Shown here one piece after another: positions 59,921-64,000 of a stretch of 64,000 nucleotides of DNA; position 1 is the stretch's first letter, and the number at the start of each line of letters is the position of its first letter. Origin of the DNA: Glaciecola flavus (GTDB lineage: Bacteria > Pseudomonadota > Gammaproteobacteria > Enterobacterales > Alteromonadaceae); the NCBI RefSeq assembly GCF_042646125.1, contig NZ_JBHRSW010000017.1, positions 1 to 64,000 on the forward strand, read 5' to 3'. A program made the position numbers and the translations under genes. A model generated the notes under the pieces. That model saw nothing but the letters and a program-made list of their open reading frames with translations, ran no database searches and was not told the origin of the DNA.

Positions 59921-62401
59921 TTGATTGATACACATAAACCGATGACGCCTGATCTTTCGCCATACAGAGAAATCATTCATTCCCTTGCGCCTTTAGTTAA
60001 TCATGCCACATTTAATAAGGCATTTAAGCGACGCACGCAAAATATTTCTAATGACCTGAGTTTCCTAATAAAAATGGAAATCAAACGATTGGCAAAACCG
60101 TGTATTCGCTCCATCGACTTGAGAACAAAGGTAAAAGATGAGTGTCGGTTATTTAACTATCAAGGGATACCGCACTACTTGCATGTTAATGGAATTTTTG
60201 AGTTTGAAAAACTAGTCAAAAGATACGGTGAATATACATTTGGCGTTTACGAGGGCGTGATTCACTTTTCAGAACAAGAAAAACGCAGACTAGAGACTGT
60301 AAAGACACACTCAGTACTTGTACAAGATACAGAGTTACAAATTCCAGACGACAAATTCATCACACCATGTCAAGAATTGTTGAACTTTCCTGTTAGAAGA
60401 GAGGAGCGTCTCAACTACGTCGTCAATATCGAAGTATTTTTTGCCGACAACACGAGTGCGCACGCCAGCACCTTAGATATCTCAGTGCAAGGTTTAAAAA
60501 TTCGCTTTAAAGATCCTGACACACTTGAAAAAATCAGTGTCTCTGATCCGATTCACGTCGTTTTCAGAGGACTTGATAGAGGTACGGGTCTTGCTCGCGA
60601 TAGCATTGAATACAAGATACTAGGGCTGTCAGGAAGAGGGGCAAAAACCTGCGTACATTTGTTGAGAGCCGACTGCAGTGTCAACGAACATTTTAGCCAG
60701 TTTGTACTCGATCTGATTAAGTTGCAAAAGCGCAGATACAAAGTCAACCTAGATAACGTAGAGATGGCATTGAGCAGCAAGGTATACGAGCAAAGCTTTT
60801 CAAATACCATTCCCGGGCTCCCCGTTTTTGTCGAAAAAACAGAAGATGGCCAACTAAGTGCCGCTTACGCCAGCACAAACGCTTGTTCAAAGCGGATCCT
60901 AGATTATTGGTTGGACGAAAACCATCACCAGATGCTTGGATATTTGTTAAATCCTGCGCGTTTAAATATGCTGGCAATGGACAGTGCGGCTTATCCTCAA
61001 ACTGTCGTTTACTGTTTTCACCATATCGCTGATGAAAAGATTTACTTTTATTCGGCGTCAAGCGAAGAACTACTCGAGCAACCGAAGCTAGCCGAAACTT
61101 TTTTAGCCTATGGAGCTAGACGAGTGAGTTGGCGCGTATTTCATCTAACATATAGCGACGTTACGCCGAGCAACGCCTATGTGCCAAGCTCTGTACCTGA
61201 CGGTATAAACAAAGAAATAGACAAGCTTAACAAACGCTTATCACCACGTTTACAAGGCAGACTAAAAAATCTTACAGGCATGGTCACAGTCACAGACATC
61301 ACCAATGCCAAAGCGCAAGAAGTATATCAACGCCGGAATCTAGATAAGTCGAATATACGGCTCTTGAAATTTTTTGGCCATGCGCGAAACAAGCCTCCTA
61401 GGACAATTGAAACGTACAGACACAAACAAAAAGAATTGCGTCGTCAAACGCGATATATACTGCGTACCCCTGTAGAGGTCAAAACCAACCAAGGTTTTAT
61501 TCATGGTTTTACTGAAGATTTTTCAGTCAGTGGCTTGCGCTTGGAACTGGATAGCGAATTTCAACAACGTTTAAATAGCAAGGTACAAATTAGCTTTCCA
61601 AAATTACAGGAAATTACCGATAACTTTGACCTCAAAAATGTTCAGTATCGTGTAAAGCATGTAAACACCGACCGGCAAGTTCTGCACTTACAGGCAGTGT
61701 CGGAAGATGAAACAGGTGTTGCTGAGCAGTTTTTTAGTCAATTGATCAGTAATAATTCAGACAAGCTACAGGCACTAGAGCAAGAAGAAAAAATACCCGG
61801 TATGAGTATTGCTCTTCGTAACTTGCATGGAAAATCAAGCCCCCAAACCTGCATCTACGTCGAAAAACAACAAAATGGATTTGTGCCTGCAATGGCAACA
61901 ATTAATCAAATGCGCGCGAGTTGGTTACAGTTTTTACATCATAACGCCAACTTAGTGTCCTTTAACTTGTCGTGGTTATATCAAGATGACATGCAAAGCA
62001 CAGCATTTATTCGCCAATCAATAAAAATGATGAGCCTGGATCCCAAACCCATCAGTACAGAAATTTACGTTTCTTTTAACCCTTCACAAAAGCGTAAAGA
62101 AAATCAGGTTTATGCAAAATGGCAATACCAACTCAGTTCTCATCGAGCCAAACGTAGCTTTATAAAATCAGCCAACGAGAGCGGCCAGTTTTTTGCTTTT
62201 TCAGTCACATTTAATAAAGCTTTACGCCCTGATTTGGAAAGGTTAGAGCAAGAGCTACTGTATTTATCACAACACGCCATTCACAAAGCGACATATTTTG
62301 AAGAGCGAATGTGGGACATCGCAGCGACGATTTTTCTGACGGACATCACACAAGAAGTGTTGTATCGTTATCGATTAAAAGCTAGCGATAACGTAGTCTA
62401 G
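59921..62401 (+). CDS. Large protein with two PilZ (cyclic-di-GMP-binding) domains
   Basis: 826 aa with no membrane segments. Two PilZ signatures are present: RREERLNYVVNIEVF...DISVQGLKIRF (R159-R163, D186-G191) and RRQTRYILRTPVEV...DFSVSGLRLEL (about 507-540). The intervening and C-terminal regions are unrecognised. The start is a TTG preceded by AAGGA at 7-nt spacing; an ATG at 59942 is an alternative. Expected role: c-di-GMP-responsive effector of motility, adhesion or exopolysaccharide. Confidence 0.8.
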   Translation: MIDTHKPMTPDLSPYREIIHSLAPLVNHATFNKAFKRRTQNISNDLSFLIKMEIKRLAKPCIRSIDLRTKVKDECRLFNYQGIPHYLHVNGIFEFEKLVKRYGEYTFGVYEGVIHFSEQEKRRLETVKTHSVLVQDTELQIPDDKFITPCQELLNFPVRREERLNYVVNIEVFFADNTSAHASTLDISVQGLKIRFKDPDTLEKISVSDPIHVVFRGLDRGTGLARDSIEYKILGLSGRGAKTCVHLLRADCSVNEHFSQFVLDLIKLQKRRYKVNLDNVEMALSSKVYEQSFSNTIPGLPVFVEKTEDGQLSAAYASTNACSKRILDYWLDENHHQMLGYLLNPARLNMLAMDSAAYPQTVVYCFHHIADEKIYFYSASSEELLEQPKLAETFLAYGARRVSWRVFHLTYSDVTPSNAYVPSSVPDGINKEIDKLNKRLSPRLQGRLKNLTGMVTVTDITNAKAQEVYQRRNLDKSNIRLLKFFGHARNKPPRTIETYRHKQKELRRQTRYILRTPVEVKTNQGFIHGFTEDFSVSGLRLELDSEFQQRLNSKVQISFPKLQEITDNFDLKNVQYRVKHVNTDRQVLHLQAVSEDETGVAEQFFSQLISNNSDKLQALEQEEKIPGMSIALRNLHGKSSPQTCIYVEKQQNGFVPAMATINQMRASWLQFLHHNANLVSFNLSWLYQDDMQSTAFIRQSIKMMSLDPKPISTEIYVSFNPSQKRKENQVYAKWQYQLSSHRAKRSFIKSANESGQFFAFSVTFNKALRPDLERLEQELLYLSQHAIHKATYFEERMWDIAATIFLTDITQEVLYRYRLKASDNVV

Positions 62402-62443
62402 GGTCTGCCGACCCTAGCAAACTTGCTAAAAGCGCATAGCTTT
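62398..62443. terminator. Convergent hairpins between the PilZ gene and serB
   Basis: An 8-bp perfect stem CTAGGGTC/GACCCTAG (62398-62417) overlaps the PilZ stop codon, followed by GCTAAAAGC/GCTTTTAAGC, which for serB transcription gives a hairpin ending in TTTT. Confidence 0.5.
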
Positions 62444-63504
62444 TAAGCCAAAATATACAGCAAACTCTCGAAACTTCCCGTATTTATTGCAACGTGAGCC
62501 TGCTCTTGTACTTTCGGTTTGGCATGATACGCGACCCCCAAATCTGCGGCAGCCATCATTATCAAATCATTCGCGCCATCTCCCATTGCTACGGTTTGAT
62601 GGGCAGCGATATTTTGTGAGCTTTGTAGTTGTTTTAACACCTGTGCCTTTTTTTCACCATCAACAATGTCACCAATGACTTTTCCAGTAAGTAATCCCTT
62701 GTCTATTTCTAGCACGTTACTATGCGCTTCATTTAAACCCGCAAGGGCTTTTACATAATCGGCAAAATAGGTAAAACCACCTGAAGCAATCGCCAAGTAC
62801 CAGCCATGTTTTTTCAACTCTTGCATCGTCGCCAAAAATCCCGGCATAAAAGGTAAGCGGCGTCGAATACTACTTAACTTGTCTAATTCGACCCCCGCTA
62901 AACAAGCGACGCGGTATTTTAGAGAATCAGTAAAGGCGATTTCGCCACGCATCGCTTGCTCTGTCACCGCTGCAATTTTATCCTTTACATTCGCCAGTGC
63001 GCCAATTTCGTCTATACACTCGATATCAATGATTGTACTGTCCATATCCATAACTAATAAACCTGGACGATCAAGGGACGTATTACTCGGTTTTAGGTAC
63101 AAATCAACATTGTAGCGTTGGGCTATTTTTAGTAATTCCGCTTGCTTTGGTGCAGTGCTTTGTTCGGCAAATCGCAGATTGATAACCTGCTTGCCATACC
63201 TCATATGATAAGGGTTAGGGCTGCACTCAACTATTTGCAGGTCACTATTGAGTTCTTCAATAAGTTGAGAAAGCAAGCCATAGTTTATTCCTTGCCCTGT
63301 TGCAATCAAACTAAAGCCTGTATTAACCACTTCTAAAACTTGCCATTCAATCAGCGAGTCTTTTTTAGCACCAACTAAGGTTAAGCCTTTGTTGTTTGCA
63401 CTCAGTAAATCATCGTTAAACACCTCAGCACTACTCATGACATCTGAAGTACTTGGTGCATTGAGCTCTGTGAATGTAAAAGTTCGTTTTGTCAAAATAG
63501 CCAC
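62443..63504 (-). CDS. serB: Phosphoserine phosphatase
   Basis: 353 aa HAD-family enzyme for the last step of serine synthesis. N-terminal ACT-like regulatory region (about 1-135), then LLVMDMDSTIIDIECIDEIG (nucleophile DxD), FMPGFLATMQELKKHGWYLAIASGGF, and AVAMGDGANDLIMMAAADLGVAYHAKPKVQ. Divergent from the smp-like gene, as in E. coli. Confidence 0.95.
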   Translation of the reverse strand: MAILTKRTFTFTELNAPSTSDVMSSAEVFNDDLLSANNKGLTLVGAKKDSLIEWQVLEVVNTGFSLIATGQGINYGLLSQLIEELNSDLQIVECSPNPYHMRYGKQVINLRFAEQSTAPKQAELLKIAQRYNVDLYLKPSNTSLDRPGLLVMDMDSTIIDIECIDEIGALANVKDKIAAVTEQAMRGEIAFTDSLKYRVACLAGVELDKLSSIRRRLPFMPGFLATMQELKKHGWYLAIASGGFTYFADYVKALAGLNEAHSNVLEIDKGLLTGKVIGDIVDGEKKAQVLKQLQSSQNIAAHQTVAMGDGANDLIMMAAADLGVAYHAKPKVQEQAHVAINTGSFESLLYILA

Positions 63505-63627
63505 AACCCTATGATTTTATTGCTTGGTATCTTACTTAATTACGACTTCCTGTAAACCAAAACACTTGGCAAATGCGGGCTTTTACTCTAAGGTTTTCTA
63601 CTAACTTATGGGCTATGGTTCTTTTTA

Positions 63628-64000
63628 GTGCAGATACAAGCCAAAAATTCAAATAACCGGGCAATATTTACGCGTATATCAAGTGCGATACTGCTAATTT
63701 GCGTTGGCATACTTGCGGTAAATTTGTGGTTTATGCACACTGAGAATGCGCAAAAATGGTACAAAGTAGAGTCCGAGCAACTTGGGAGGGGATTGACCAA
63801 GCAGGCAGCAAAACTCATCGCTCAAGCTTTAGAAGACAAGGATCAAGCACTAATCGAGCATTACATCAAAGTCATAAATGCAGGTAAGTTTGTCGAAGGT
63901 GCAGTCCTTTTTGACAGTGCAGGCAAACGTTTAAGTCAACAGTACAGCACAATTTCTGTTGTTGATTTAATTAATAATGCCGAAATTGCGCCCCTAGTTT
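63628..64000 (+). CDS. Smp/AhpA-like membrane protein (5' part; runs off the window)
   Basis: Partial, at least 124 codons. One N-terminal membrane helix (FTRISSAILLICVGILAVNLWF), then EQLGRGLTKQAAKLIAQALEDKDQALIEHYIKVINAGKFVEGAVLFDSAGKRL, the plan of the serB-associated Smp (YtjB) family with a periplasmic sensor-like domain. The start is uncertain: GTG at 63628 gives a sensible N-terminus but has no clear ribosome-binding site. Divergent orientation to serB supports the assignment. Confidence 0.65.
   Translation, partial: MQIQAKNSNNRAIFTRISSAILLICVGILAVNLWFMHTENAQKWYKVESEQLGRGLTKQAAKLIAQALEDKDQALIEHYIKVINAGKFVEGAVLFDSAGKRLSQQYSTISVVDLINNAEIAPLV

Overview
The window looks like chromosome from a marine gammaproteobacterium of the Alteromonadales (Glaciecola/Paraglaciecola/Alteromonas type). 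This is an inference from a GH50-type agarase lipoprotein, a sodium-type flagellar stator pair (PomA/PomB), a PEP-CTERM-like protein next to a PrsT-like TPR protein, and the gammaproteobacterial gene orders nrdR-ribD-ribE-ribBA-ribH-nusB-thiL-pgpA, xseB-ispA-dxs and serB-smp. No rRNA, tRNA or CRISPR array was seen.

Layout. 1-9259: a double-HtrA-like periplasmic protease, pssA, a sigma-54-promoted PEP-CTERM-like secreted protein, a PrsT-like TPR protein, a membrane protein and the first half of a lipoprotein gene. 9260-21011: an 11,752-bp transposon inserted in that lipoprotein gene. 21012-29570: the second half of the lipoprotein gene, clpB, pgeF, rluD, bamD, an ECF sigma factor with a ChrR-like zinc anti-sigma factor, and a LON-domain protein. 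29725-34184: a five-gene operon (NTF2-like, SDR, FAD oxidoreductase, DUF1365, Cfa-like methyltransferase) of the type linked to ChrR-type sigma factors. 34235-39191: pomAB and xseB-ispA-dxs. 39347-49048: two small uncharacterised genes, the riboflavin/nusB/thiL/pgpA operon with nrdR, glyA and a stand-alone lpxD. 49395-64000: ettA, upp, agarase, an Lrp regulator with a YjeH-like exporter, a PhyH-like oxygenase, a decayed patch (IS3 remnant and hydrolase remnant), radA, a double-PilZ protein, serB and the start of an smp-like gene.

The main discovery is the transposon. It has 11-bp terminal inverted repeats (TGCAAATTACG / TGCTAATTACG, TG...CA ends), a 5-bp target duplication (ACTAT), and at each end four GGACCA-type boxes phased at exactly 22 bp, reminiscent of Tn7/Tn5053-type transposase-binding arrays. 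Removing the element and one ACTAT copy rejoins the host gene in frame (431 codons). The mobility module is a run of four overlapping genes: an IstA-like DDE transposase, an IstB-like ATPase, a DnaG-like primase/degenerate-TOPRIM protein and a tyrosine recombinase. The cargo is a MerR-like regulator, an IetA/IetS-type AAA ATPase plus subtilase pair (a known plasmid-stability and anti-phage module), and an orphan RHS toxin tip with its immunity gene. An unrecognised 324-aa gene sits next to the right end. I do not recognise this combination as a described transposon type.

Secondary points are four different intergenic palindromic elements (24542, 26380, 49164, 59712), a RibBA whose GTP-cyclohydrolase half has lost its zinc ligands, and a possible PEP-CTERM/PrsT/sigma-54 regulatory link.
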